DNA of 9,121 nucleotides from Deltaproteobacteria bacterium (GCA_013152945.1 JAADFL010000022.1:1-9121), one strand, 5' to 3'; numbered from the stretch's first letter, positions 1-7,366 are shown. Program-made: numbers and translations. Notes: generated by a model not told the origin, from the sequence alone.

Positions 1-502
1 CGTGCCGAAGGGGAATACTGTCAAAGAGGCCGACCTCCGGGCGTGTGAAGAACTCATAGAATTTGGACGCATGGTAGAAGGCCGATACTTCTGCGTGGAT
101 ATCGTCTGGGTCGAAGATGCCTGCTACGGCGTCCTCGTAATCCGTGTAAACGAAGCTGCCGTTATCGTTTTTGTTGGCGCGCTGTACAAGGCTGCAGATT
201 CGCTGCACCGTGGGGCCATGCCCGATATTGATGGTGTTGGTTGCGCCCTCGTCGGCGCAGCTATAGACCGCAAGACGTCGTAAGCCGTCTGCGTCTGCCG
301 GGCTCACCAGGACGCCTTTCGCATCGTTCGCGGCCGGGAGCACCAGCTTCTCCATGGAAGGCGTGGCGACCGGGTTGATCGGGAAGACGAGCGCCAGGTT
401 GGAAGGCTTGGTGTCGCCGGAGTCATGTGAGCTGATGCACCCGGTGGCGACGAGTAACAGGATCACCCAAGCAATGAGGAATGGCCTTTTCAACACGGGC
501 AT
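1..502 (-). CDS. Secreted lipoprotein, N-terminal part (runs off left edge)
   Basis: The minus strand is open from an ATG at 502 to the window edge, giving 167 codons with no stop. The N-terminus has a classic lipoprotein signal: Lys5-Arg6, a hydrophobic core (residues 8-20, with LLLV) and a lipobox ending ATGC with the lipidated Cys at residue 22. An AGGAGA ribosome site (plus coordinates 507-512) lies 4 nt before the ATG. The mature part is polar, with two more cysteines (near SCADEG and RICSL) and a segment reading AEVSAFYHASKFYEFF near the visible end. That helix-like Tyr-His pattern loosely recalls the stretch entering the catalytic domain of thermolysin/fungalysin-like secreted metallopeptidases, but no zinc motif is in view, so I do not assign a function. 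Isoleucine is never ATA (0 of 10), unlike the che genes. The gene is divergent from the che operon and probably unrelated to it. Shorter plus-strand frames here have no such signals. Confidence 0.75.
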   Translation of the reverse strand, partial: MPVLKRPFLIAWVILLLVATGCISSHDSGDTKPSNLALVFPINPVATPSMEKLVLPAANDAKGVLVSPADADGLRRLAVYSCADEGATNTINIGHGPTVQRICSLVQRANKNDNGSFVYTDYEDAVAGIFDPDDIHAEVSAFYHASKFYEFFTRPEVGLFDSIPLRH

Positions 503-506
503 GTTC

Positions 507-530
507 TCTCCTGCTCTATTGGTCAGTATA
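507..530 (-). promoter_or_regulatory. Ribosome site and -10-like box of the lipoprotein gene
   Basis: On the minus strand AGGAGA (plus 507-512) sits 4 nt before the ATG at 502. A TATACT hexamer (plus 525-530; 5 of 6 to TATAAT) lies about 22 nt upstream of the start codon. No good -35 hexamer is present at 15-18 nt spacing. If TATACT is used, the mRNA leader would be only about 15 nt. The ribosome site is solid; the -10 call is weak. Confidence 0.35.
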
Positions 531-590
531 AGGCACAAAAGCGTCTTTACATCCACACGGTCATAACGTCTCATCCCCGGGGCGGCTTAG

Positions 591-619
591 TCAACCAATG
601 ATGGAACGATTGATGTTGA
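591..619. repeat. Imperfect inverted repeat, possible operator
   Basis: TCAACCAAT (591-599) is matched by ATTG (609-612) plus GTTGA (615-619), i.e. a near-palindrome with a 2-nt bulge in one arm and 9 nt between arms. It overlaps the candidate -35 hexamer at 610-615, which is where a repressor site would be expected. Short imperfect repeats of this kind also occur by chance. Confidence 0.25.
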
Positions 620-639
620 AAAAACTGTTGAGCTATTAA
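610..639 (+). promoter_or_regulatory. Candidate sigma-70-type promoter of the che operon
   Basis: TTGATG (610-615; 4 of 6 to TTGACA) is followed after 18 nt by TATTAA (634-639; 4 of 6 to TATAAT). It lies about 90 nt before the cheY1 start, in the only intergenic space upstream of the operon. The match is modest and the real start site could lie elsewhere between about 540 and 720. Confidence 0.3.
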
Positions 640-731
640 GGAAAGCTGAAGAGTTGCTTAATTCAGTCACGGAACCGCATCCAATTCGACTATCTTTACA
701 CCTCCTTGTTTGTATGGTAGTAAAGGTGGAT

Positions 732-1127
732 ATGAGCAAGAAGGCACAAACCAAAGACTTGCGTATCTTGATAGTGGATGATTCCGCAGCAACCCGCTCA
801 TTCGTGATATCCATCCTCGAATCGATCGACGGGTGCTCGGTCACAGCCACTGCAAACGGATTCGAGGCCCTTAAAGTATTGCCCAGGGGTGATTTCGACC
901 TGATAATAACAGATATTAACATGCCTGACATCAATGGACTGGAGCTCATCAACTATGTAAAGAAAATGCCGAGCTATAAGGATGTTCCTTTGTTCATAAT
1001 ATCCACCGAGGGTGCCGAGCGTGACAGGACAAAGGGACTATCTCTCGGGGCGGACGAGTACCTTGTAAAGCCTTTTTCACCCGACTCCCTGGAAACACTG
1101 GTCAGAAAACATCTTTTCAAGGAGTGA
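732..1127 (+). CDS. cheY: CheY-type response regulator (CheY1), intact phospho-acceptor
   Basis: This is a stand-alone receiver domain of 131 residues, the usual CheY length, with no output domain. All five conserved positions are present: Asp16-Asp17 (metal binding), Asp61 in DLIITDINMP (phospho-acceptor), Ser91 in the Thr/Ser switch position, and Lys113 in YLVKPF, with Tyr110 at the Tyr106 position of E. coli CheY. It should receive phosphate from CheA and act as the diffusible output of the pathway. I chose the ATG at 732, just before the first beta strand, with AAGG (723-726) 5 nt upstream. The frame stays open upstream to 591, and a TTG at 654 or ATG at 714 would add residues with no family support. 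Half of its Ile codons are ATA (6 of 12) and half its Arg codons AGG/AGA (3 of 6). It is the first gene of the operon; cheA starts 3 nt after its stop. Confidence 0.93.
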   Translation: MSKKAQTKDLRILIVDDSAATRSFVISILESIDGCSVTATANGFEALKVLPRGDFDLIITDINMPDINGLELINYVKKMPSYKDVPLFIISTEGAERDRTKGLSLGADEYLVKPFSPDSLETLVRKHLFKE

Positions 1128-1130
1128 GGG

Positions 1131-3263
1131 ATGGACTCAAAGTCGGTCCCTCCAGGTTTGCAGGACTTTCTATCCGAGGCCCAGGAAATACTCGAGGGGC
1201 TGGGAAGTGAGCTTCTTTCTCTCGATCGCAGCGGTGATTCGGCGACCATTGACCCGGACATGCTCAATTCGATATTCAGGAGGGCTCATTCCCTCAAGGG
1301 TCTCGCCGGCATGTTCGGTCTCATGGTCATCAGCGATGTAGCTCACCACATGGAGGATGTACTGGATGACTTGCGGCTCGGCAAGGTATCCCTGGAGCCT
1401 GGTATCCTGGACCTGCTTTTCGAAGGAGTGGAATTCCTGACCAGAATCCTGGCCGATCTCGAATCTGAAAAAGACGAAAAAAAGCACCAGGACAGAGCGA
1501 CAGAATACCTGGAGCGCCTGAAAAAGGTTGTTTTTGGTTCAAAAAAAGGCGGCAGCGAACCTGACCTGTCTGACTTGGACTCAAGAATCATCGATGTCCT
1601 GACTGAATATGAAGAGCACAGGCTCAAAGAAAACCTTAAACAGGGGAGAAATCTATATCTTGTCCATTCCGAGTTCGACTTGATGAGCTTTGACCAAAGG
1701 CTGACCGATATCAACAAGAAATTAAAATCCAGGGGAGAGGTCATCTCCACCCTGCCCAGCGCCACTCCGGGTGATGAAAACAGTATTAAATTCGATCTCC
1801 TGTACGGTACTGAACTTGATATTGAACAGGTACAGAAGTTGGTCGCAGGTGAAGGCATTTCTGTGTCACAAGCTTCGTCAACTTCAGTCAAAACAAAAAA
1901 AACGGATTCGAAGGAGTCTCAACCCCTTGACTCGACGGTCCCGAAAAACAAACCTCCCGATTTTGCAAAATCACAGGCATTGGTACAAACGCCGGCGGAT
2001 GACTCGATCCAATCCGGTGTTCCGAGAGGAGTAGGACATACCGTAAGAGTCGACATCAGGAAACTCGATGAACTCATGGAAATAGTCGGAGAACTCGTTC
2101 TTTCCCAATTGGCATTAAAGCAGATCTACTTTGACCTTGAAAGGGGTAAAGAGCTTCATACGCCGTTGATGTCTCTTTTCAGGGAGCAAAGAGTCCTGGA
2201 AAGAAAAATACTGACTTTGCGTGATGCGGTTCTCACGATTCGAATGGTTCCACTGGGACCGACTTTCGACAAGGTCGCAAGAATAGTACGCAGAATATGC
2301 AGGGAGAACGGCAAAGAGGTCAGGCTGGAAATATCCGGAGGCGATACAGAACTGGACAAGATGATTGTAGAAGAAGTGGGCGATCCCCTGGTTCATATGA
2401 TAAGGAACTGCCTGGACCATGGAATCGAGCCCCCTTCGGTCAGAAAAAAGAATGGTAAGCCCGAGATTGGAGTAGTTAGGCTGTCGGCCAGACAACATGG
2501 TAGTCATGTAGTCCTTGAAGTGTCTGATGACGGGGCCGGAATAGATCTCGACCAAGTTCGTTCCGCTGCAATAAAGCGGGGCATGGTGACCCCGGAACGT
2601 GCCAGGGAACTGGATGAACATGGCGTCTTGGACCTGCTGTTCGTCCCGGGCATGACCACGAACGACAAGGTGAGTGAGCTATCCGGCCGGGGAGTAGGGC
2701 TGGATGTAGTAAAAGAAAATATTTCCAATATGTCCGGTCTGGTGGAGGTGGAAACACAAAAGGGTAAAGGTACTACATTCAGGGCGACTCTTCCCATGAC
2801 ACTGGCCATAATCAGGGCCATGTTGGTAGGTGTCAGCGGACGAACCTATGCCTTGCCTTTGACTTCAATTCAAGAAAGCGTTGCCGTTGGATACGGCGAC
2901 ATCGACAACGTGGGCGGTTCTGACGTTTTCGAATACAGGGGAACCACCTTGCCGGTACTGCGCCTGTCCGAATTCTTCAAATTGACGCCGCTTGGTCATT
3001 CCATGATTCAAGACAGGTTATGGACAGATGAAGGAGGACAGACCTACATGGTCGTGGTAGGCCTGGCAGAGAAAAAACTCGGCCTGATGGTGGATAGATT
3101 ACTTGGCGAACAAGACCTGGTAATAAAACCATTGGGGCCTGCATTCAAGGGTATTAAGAGTTTCGCCGGGGCTGCGGAACTGGCCGACAAGAGCACGATA
3201 TTGGTCCTTGATACAGCAGGATTGATGGAAGTCTCTTTGGATCCTGGCGGCGCAAATGGCTAG
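1131..3263 (+). CDS. cheA: Chemotaxis histidine kinase CheA
   Basis: This 710-residue protein has full CheA architecture. P1/HPt covers about residues 8-135 with the phosphorylated His53 in RRAHSLKGLAG. A region at 171-243 (NLYLVHSEFDL, GEVISTLP) resembles the P2-like regulator-docking domain seen in many non-enteric CheA proteins. A polar Lys/Ser/Gln/Pro linker spans about 244-300. The P3 dimerisation helices span about 304-372 (KLDELMEIVGELV). The P4 ATPase has an N box at 418-433 (Asn426, Asp429-His430), G1 DDGAGID (466-472), a variant F box FVPGMTT (504-510), G2 GRGVGLD (519-525) and G3 GKGTTF (545-550). P5, the CheW-like coupling domain, spans about 556-705. It should be a cytoplasmic kinase bound to receptors through the two CheW proteins. 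AAGGAG at 1119-1124 sits 6 nt before the ATG and inside the end of cheY1. No receiver domain is fused, unlike FrzE-type hybrids. The stop overlaps cheW1. Confidence 0.97.
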   Translation: MDSKSVPPGLQDFLSEAQEILEGLGSELLSLDRSGDSATIDPDMLNSIFRRAHSLKGLAGMFGLMVISDVAHHMEDVLDDLRLGKVSLEPGILDLLFEGVEFLTRILADLESEKDEKKHQDRATEYLERLKKVVFGSKKGGSEPDLSDLDSRIIDVLTEYEEHRLKENLKQGRNLYLVHSEFDLMSFDQRLTDINKKLKSRGEVISTLPSATPGDENSIKFDLLYGTELDIEQVQKLVAGEGISVSQASSTSVKTKKTDSKESQPLDSTVPKNKPPDFAKSQALVQTPADDSIQSGVPRGVGHTVRVDIRKLDELMEIVGELVLSQLALKQIYFDLERGKELHTPLMSLFREQRVLERKILTLRDAVLTIRMVPLGPTFDKVARIVRRICRENGKEVRLEISGGDTELDKMIVEEVGDPLVHMIRNCLDHGIEPPSVRKKNGKPEIGVVRLSARQHGSHVVLEVSDDGAGIDLDQVRSAAIKRGMVTPERARELDEHGVLDLLFVPGMTTNDKVSELSGRGVGLDVVKENISNMSGLVEVETQKGKGTTFRATLPMTLAIIRAMLVGVSGRTYALPLTSIQESVAVGYGDIDNVGGSDVFEYRGTTLPVLRLSEFFKLTPLGHSMIQDRLWTDEGGQTYMVVVGLAEKKLGLMVDRLLGEQDLVIKPLGPAFKGIKSFAGAAELADKSTILVLDTAGLMEVSLDPGGANG

Positions 3264-3912
3264 ACGAAAAGATAATGACAGGAGGAATCGCAGGCGGTCG
3301 GGCGAGCCCGGAAGGAGGCGCGAAGACCTTGAAAAAATCGAGATTGCCGGTTCGTATGAGAACACTGCGCAGACAACTTCGTCCGAGGTTTCAAGCGGAT
3401 CACTTACCGACGTGTTTAATTCCATCCCGGTTGCTACCATCGAGGCGTACCGGGCGGCATTGAGCGCCAGACGAGGAAAAAGACAAATATCCGCCGATCA
3501 GTCGGACATCATAGTCTTTCATGTAAGGGACCAACTCATTGGTATCGAGTTGTCCCATGTCGAGGAAGTCAGGAAGATTCCTGAAATTGTGGAGGTGCCC
3601 GGGGCACCACCTGGAATCATGGGAATCGTAAATTTGAGGGGTAAGATGATTCCAATCTGGGATACAAAAGAGATATTGGGACTCGGAGAATCCAAAATAC
3701 CCGAGGCCGGCAGGTTGATACTGGTAAAACACGAAAATGAAGTTCACGGCTTGTTGGCTGACTTTGTGGAAGGAGTCGTGCGTGTCAAGAAAAGCAGTAT
3801 CGAGGATCCTCCACCTTTTTCAGAACCGCTCGGTTCCGTTGCAAAGGGAGTAATAAGGCGGGACAATGGTATGGTAATATTGTTGACTGCTGGAGTGATC
3901 TTTGGCAAGTAG
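3256..3912 (+). CDS. cheW: CheW coupling protein with Arg-rich N-terminal extension (CheW1)
   Basis: The 218 residues split into an unusual N-terminal extension of about 82 residues and a standard CheW domain (about 84-216). The CheW core shows GIVNLRGKMIPIWD with the conserved Arg128 of the kinase/receptor interface, then the second barrel half ending in VILLTAGVIFGK. The extension begins with an extremely basic tract (10 Arg in the first 22 residues) followed by an acidic/polar stretch and a predicted helix around residues 50-72. CheW proteins are usually about 140-180 residues. Its ATG overlaps the cheA stop by 8 nt and has only weak GGCGG upstream, so translation probably depends on coupling to cheA. 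A TTG at 3460 (residue 69) would remove the tail but has no ribosome site, so I keep the long form. It bridges CheA to receptors; the tail is unexplained. Confidence 0.9.
   Translation: MARRKDNDRRNRRRSGEPGRRREDLEKIEIAGSYENTAQTTSSEVSSGSLTDVFNSIPVATIEAYRAALSARRGKRQISADQSDIIVFHVRDQLIGIELSHVEEVRKIPEIVEVPGAPPGIMGIVNLRGKMIPIWDTKEILGLGESKIPEAGRLILVKHENEVHGLLADFVEGVVRVKKSSIEDPPPFSEPLGSVAKGVIRRDNGMVILLTAGVIFGK
3892..3898 (+). promoter_or_regulatory. Ribosome site that fixes the TTG start of cheW2
   Basis: GGAGTGA ends 3 nt before the TTG at 3902 (6 nt if only GGAG pairs), inside the last codons of cheW1. No in-frame ATG exists near the beginning of the CheW domain, so this site decides in favour of the TTG start. 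Confidence 0.6.
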
Positions 3913-4435
3913 CACCGATAACAATCAAATTGAGAAAACAAATACCTCTCTGGATGTGGTGCTGGTCATATTCAGGGTCGGACCCGACCTGTATTCCATC
4001 GATGTATCAGTGATCCAAGAGGTAATACCGGTTATTGCCGCCACCAAGGTACCTTCGGCCCCGGATTTCATCGAGGGTGTAATCGAGTTACGGAAGTTGA
4101 TTGTTCCAGTCGTGGATCTTAGGGCACGATTGGGCTATGCTAAAACGGATGTGGGAAAGAGGGCCAGGTATTTGATCGTTTCCGTGTCCGGACGAATAGT
4201 GGCCATGATGGTAGACGAGGTGATAGAAATAGCTCATGTCAATCCATCTTCCTTCTCGCCTGCACCGGAAATAATAAGGGATGCGGGCGTTAAGTATGTT
4301 TGCGGCGTTCTTCGCAGGAATGGTTTGACTTTGGTGTTGGATTTGGAGGGAGCCCTTTCTCAAAAAGAGATAGCGGCGTTGAAAGAAATGGACCAAGTGT
4401 CCCTGCCCGGTAAACAGCGGGACGAGGGAGAATGA
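3902..4435 (+). CDS. cheW: CheW coupling protein, compact form (CheW2)
   Basis: This 177-residue protein is essentially one CheW domain from about residue 18 to 155: LDVVLVIFRVGPDLYSIDV for the first strands, FIEGVIELRKLIVPVVDLR for the conserved core (Arg64, Asp72), and YLIVSVSGRIVAMMVDEVIEI for the second half. The core has Lys65 where most CheW proteins have Gly (LRG), a small deviation close to the interface Arg. The C-terminal 20 residues or so are charged. Initiation is at TTG 3902, overlapping the cheW1 stop by 11 nt, with GGAGTGA just upstream. The stop overlaps the next start as ATGA. Having two different CheW proteins in one operon suggests either mixed CheA/CheW rings in the array or two receptor classes. 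Its N-terminus lacks the Arg tail of CheW1. Confidence 0.92.
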   Translation: MASSTDNNQIEKTNTSLDVVLVIFRVGPDLYSIDVSVIQEVIPVIAATKVPSAPDFIEGVIELRKLIVPVVDLRARLGYAKTDVGKRARYLIVSVSGRIVAMMVDEVIEIAHVNPSSFSPAPEIIRDAGVKYVCGVLRRNGLTLVLDLEGALSQKEIAALKEMDQVSLPGKQRDEGE

Positions 4436-6477
4436 ACGTGAGTAAAAAAGATATTGGTAACCGACTAAATGATTCTGATGAAGAAGTACGGCGTCTTGCG
4501 GTAATCGAATTGGGGCCGCCGGGAGGCGAGGATGCCCGCAAAATGCTGATATCGGCGCTGGGAGATGAAAGCTGGCGTGTTCGAAAGGTTGCTGTTGAGC
4601 AAATCCTGGCTTTCGGTTCGAGTGACGAGAATATCAAAGACTTGCTTCAATGTCTCCACGAGGAGGATAATGCAGGCCAACGGAATGCAGCCGCCGAGGC
4701 ACTTGCAAGAATAGGACAACCAGCGGTCGAACCACTAATTAAAATGTTGAATGACGATGACAAGGACGCCCGCAAGTTTGCCGTGGACATATTAGGGGAG
4801 ATTGGAGACCGGCAAGGCCTGAAAGGAATCTTGACCGCTCTGGAAGATGAAGACGAAAACGTACGTGTAGCAGCGGCGGAGGCCCTTGGAAGAAGTGGAT
4901 GGCAGGATGCAAAAGACGCATTGTTAAAAGCCCTGGACAGGGAAGATACCATGCTTAACGCCACTGTTCTTGATGCCTTGTTTCACATCGAGGCCCGGGT
5001 GGATGCGGATATGATGGAGCCCTTTCTAAAGGATCCCATATTGAGACGTCCGGCCCTGTTGGCTCTCGGGGGCGCAAGCGACGAAAAGGCGTTCGAGCTG
5101 CTCATCCAATTCTTACCGGACCGCAGGAAGGGATCGAGAGAGGCCGCCATTCTTTCTCTTGACAGGCTGCTCTCCAGATATCCGGAACCGGAGCGTCAGT
5201 CGGTCATCGAAAAGCTGAAAGAGAGAGCTTCCAACAAGGTGCTGGAAGGCATGGAGTCCGCGGTAGTCACCGGCGACCGTGAAACCAGAACCGCGGCGGC
5301 AAGGCTGCTCGGAACGATCGGAAGACCGGAAAGCTCCCCTGCCCTGCTTCAGGCTGCGGCTGATGAAAGCATCAGGCGCGAAGCCTTGAAGGCTTTGCGT
5401 CAAATCGGAGAAGGAGTGATTCCTTCACTATTGGACGCATTACCCGGCTTGTCACTTGAAGAACAAGTTCTCACTTTTGAGGTCCTGGCCACACTTGGGG
5501 ATGAAAGAACCTTGCCGGCAATGATAGACGCTTTGAATGAACCGGATGACCGGCTGAAGGAAGCGGCGGCCGAGGCCATTGGGGCGCTCGGTGATGCCCG
5601 CGGCATAGAACCTCTCACCGGGTTGCTGTCTTCGGATGAACCAAATGTATCCAGGGTGGCCATAAACGCGCTGATATCATTGGCCGGGATGCATCCTGAA
5701 AAAGTAAGGAAGGCGGCTATTTTTGCCTATGAAAATGCATCTTCACCGGCCCAAAGGAAATCCGCCCTTGATATCCTGGCCGAGGTGCCGGCCGGCGGAC
5801 ATGACGAGATTATTCTTTCCGCTGTTCATGATGACAATGCAATGGTCAGAATAGCGGCACTAAAGGGTATCAAGAGTCTGCACAAATCGAGAGCTTCCGG
5901 AAAGTATTACAATGCCCTTGTAGCGGCATTGACAGATGAAAATGCCGATGTGCGAGCCTCCGCCTCTGATTATCTCGGAGAATTGGACGACGCCAGAGCT
6001 GTAAGACCCTTGCTCTCGATGTTGCATGACGACAATGTCCTGGCCAGAGTTGCGGCCATCAAAGCCCTTGGAAAAATAGGCGATCCGTCTTGTTCGCCTG
6101 CATTGCGGGAAATGTTGAAAAACACTGTCGGCCTGGTTACGGTGGCGGCAATTGAGGCGCTTTCCAAGGTCGCACCTGAAGATTTTCTGGAAGAGATGGA
6201 TACATTCATGGAATTCGATGATCCGGAAGTGCTCAAAGAGGTCGCAAGAGCTTTGCGTACCATACCTTTGAAGGCAGCGGAGGATGCCTTGGTTTCATTA
6301 TTGGACCGGACAAGCTGGGAAGTTCGCAGCGAGGCTGCTGGTGCCCTGGCCGACCGCGGGGCCGCGGAAAAGATCCCCGAAATAAAGGCCCGGTTGGAGA
6401 AAGAACAGGATGATTTCGTTCGAGCTGTTCTGCACAAGGCGATAGCACGGCTTCACGGCGAGGCCAAAGAAATCTGA
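4432..6477 (+). CDS. HEAT-repeat (PBS-lyase type) solenoid protein in che operon
   Basis: The 681 residues are built almost wholly from about 21 HEAT/PBS-lyase-like helical repeats of roughly 27-34 residues. The clearest are at about 98-126 (ARKFAVDILGEIGD), 129-156 (VRVAAAEALGRSG), 361-388 (LKEAAAEAIGALGD), 493-520 and 523-551 (ARVAAIKALGKIGD). Repeats at about 160-275 and 420-455 are more diverged. There is no signal peptide, membrane segment or recognisable enzyme motif, so it is predicted to be a cytoplasmic, acidic protein-binding superhelix. The ATG overlaps the cheW2 stop (ATGA) with GAGGGAG just upstream, so its synthesis is locked to the che proteins. HEAT-repeat partners in che clusters have precedent: Cpc7 of the Myxococcus xanthus Che7 system is a HEAT-like protein reported to act with CheY7. 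By analogy this protein may bind one of the two CheY proteins, CheA or CheR/CheB. A PBS-lyase function is not implied; the repeat family is named after those enzymes. Confidence 0.88.
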   Translation: MNVSKKDIGNRLNDSDEEVRRLAVIELGPPGGEDARKMLISALGDESWRVRKVAVEQILAFGSSDENIKDLLQCLHEEDNAGQRNAAAEALARIGQPAVEPLIKMLNDDDKDARKFAVDILGEIGDRQGLKGILTALEDEDENVRVAAAEALGRSGWQDAKDALLKALDREDTMLNATVLDALFHIEARVDADMMEPFLKDPILRRPALLALGGASDEKAFELLIQFLPDRRKGSREAAILSLDRLLSRYPEPERQSVIEKLKERASNKVLEGMESAVVTGDRETRTAAARLLGTIGRPESSPALLQAAADESIRREALKALRQIGEGVIPSLLDALPGLSLEEQVLTFEVLATLGDERTLPAMIDALNEPDDRLKEAAAEAIGALGDARGIEPLTGLLSSDEPNVSRVAINALISLAGMHPEKVRKAAIFAYENASSPAQRKSALDILAEVPAGGHDEIILSAVHDDNAMVRIAALKGIKSLHKSRASGKYYNALVAALTDENADVRASASDYLGELDDARAVRPLLSMLHDDNVLARVAAIKALGKIGDPSCSPALREMLKNTVGLVTVAAIEALSKVAPEDFLEEMDTFMEFDDPEVLKEVARALRTIPLKAAEDALVSLLDRTSWEVRSEAAGALADRGAAEKIPEIKARLEKEQDDFVRAVLHKAIARLHGEAKEI

Positions 6478-6490
6478 AACGGGACAGGTA

Positions 6491-7345
6491 ATGAGTTTTA
6501 TTACTCCACGCCACAGGCTGGACGAGGATGAGTTCAGGGTACTTCGTACCATTGTGAACGATTATGCAGGCATCTATTTTCATGATGAAATGCATTATAT
6601 ACTCGAACGAAGGCTTAGTGCCCGGATAGATGAATTGGGGCTTTCAGGCTTTTCAGACTACATACGGTATATTCGATTCAATCCACGAGGCAGGAGCGAA
6701 TTGGAGGAAACCGTCGAATTATTGAGTACGAACGAGACATATTTTTTCAGGGAAGATTTTCAATTGAAGGCATTTACCGATGAAATCCTGCCTCTCATGT
6801 CCAAATCGGGTCGAAAATCCTTGAGGATATGGAGCGCCGGTTGTTCTTCGGGAGAAGAGCCTTACACAATAGCCATGCTGTTTCTGGAAAGTAGTTTCTC
6901 GCGGAAATTTGAATTGGATATTTTTGCAAGCGATATCAGCCGCAACGTACTTGCACTGGCCAGGAAAGGAACCTATGGAAAGGGTTCATTCAGGCAAACA
7001 CCTGCGCTGTACCTGAGCCGGTACTTCTCCAGGCGGGAAAACAAGCACAAGATTTCGGACCACCTAAAATCCATGGTTACCTTTGGCCACCTCAATCTCC
7101 TTGAAAGAGACAAGGTTGAAGCGCTTGGAAAATTCGACATCATCTTTTGTAGAAATGTTTTGATTTACTTCGACATTCCTTCAAAGAAAAAAGTCGTTGG
7201 CAGCTTTTACAATGCATTGAGACCCGGAGGATTTCTACTTCTCGGCCATTCCGAATCCCTGATGAATATTTCCACGGCCTTCGAACTCGTACATTTTAGA
7301 AATGATATGGTTTATAGAAAACCGGAAAAACACACGACCGTTTAA
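6491..7345 (+). CDS. cheR: Chemoreceptor glutamate methyltransferase CheR
   Basis: This 284-residue protein is the SAM-dependent methyltransferase that methylates glutamates on chemoreceptors, opposing CheB. It has the N-terminal helical domain (about 10-80, with YILERRLSARIDELG) and the diagnostic NETYFFRE (81-88). The SAM-binding motif I is WSAGCSSGEEPYT (114-126), followed by FASDIS (145-150) for the ribose contact. The beta-subdomain lies at about 160-197, then FCRNVLIYF (219-227) and LGHSESL (251-257). All expected catalytic-domain motifs are intact and the length is normal. The ATG is 13 nt after the HEAT stop, with GGGACAGG just upstream. Its presence, with CheB, shows that this pathway adapts through receptor methylation. 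No receptor is encoded in the window, so its substrate must lie elsewhere. Confidence 0.97.
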   Translation: MSFITPRHRLDEDEFRVLRTIVNDYAGIYFHDEMHYILERRLSARIDELGLSGFSDYIRYIRFNPRGRSELEETVELLSTNETYFFREDFQLKAFTDEILPLMSKSGRKSLRIWSAGCSSGEEPYTIAMLFLESSFSRKFELDIFASDISRNVLALARKGTYGKGSFRQTPALYLSRYFSRRENKHKISDHLKSMVTFGHLNLLERDKVEALGKFDIIFCRNVLIYFDIPSKKKVVGSFYNALRPGGFLLLGHSESLMNISTAFELVHFRNDMVYRKPEKHTTV

Positions 7346-7347
7346 CC

Positions 7348-7353
7348 GGGAGG
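7348..7353 (+). promoter_or_regulatory. Ribosome site bearing on the cheB start
   Basis: GGGAGG is strong but awkwardly placed: 1 nt before an in-frame TTG at 7355 and 13 nt before the ATG at 7367. One nucleotide is too short for initiation, while 13 is long but tolerated, so the ATG is preferred. The four extra residues of the TTG form would precede the first beta strand. Confidence 0.5.
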
Positions 7354-7366
7354 TTTGAGCAGCATA

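Larger units (their letters stand above)
503..731. other. Divergent intergenic region between lipoprotein gene and che operon
   Basis: This 229-nt region separates two divergent genes and must hold both promoters. It contains the CCCCGGGG palindrome at 575-582, an imperfect inverted repeat at 591-619 and a candidate sigma-70-type promoter at 610-639. From 591 onward the frame of cheY1 is open without a stop (a TAG lies at 588-590) and reads like plausible protein (for example VEKTVELLRKAEELL), but it has no ATG with a ribosome site before 732. No tRNA or other RNA gene is apparent. Confidence 0.6.

Noticed and set aside
2-566. Plus-strand open frames at 2-283 and 354-566
   Set aside because: They lie opposite a minus-strand frame that is open throughout and has a signal peptide, lipobox and ribosome site. 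They have no ribosome sites or recognisable content.
575-582. CCCCGGGG as part of a terminator
   Set aside because: An 8-bp self-palindrome with no loop and no T tract on either strand.
701-707. CCTCCTT, i.e. AAGGAGG on the minus strand, as a ribosome site
   Set aside because: No minus-strand start codon follows at a workable distance, and the local frame soon stops.
654-731. cheY1 starting at TTG 654
   Set aside because: It would add 26 residues before the first receiver strand. The nearest purine-rich site (AAGGA, 638-642) is 11 nt away, and ATG 732 gives normal CheY length.
587-952. Minus-strand open frame of 121 codons across the intergenic region and cheY1
   Set aside because: Ser-rich shadow of cheY1 with low-complexity translation; cheY1 has all family motifs on the other strand.
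4432-6477. HEAT protein as a phycobilisome lyase
   Set aside because: The similarity is only to the PBS-lyase HEAT-type repeat. The che context and absence of phycobilisome genes argue against a lyase.
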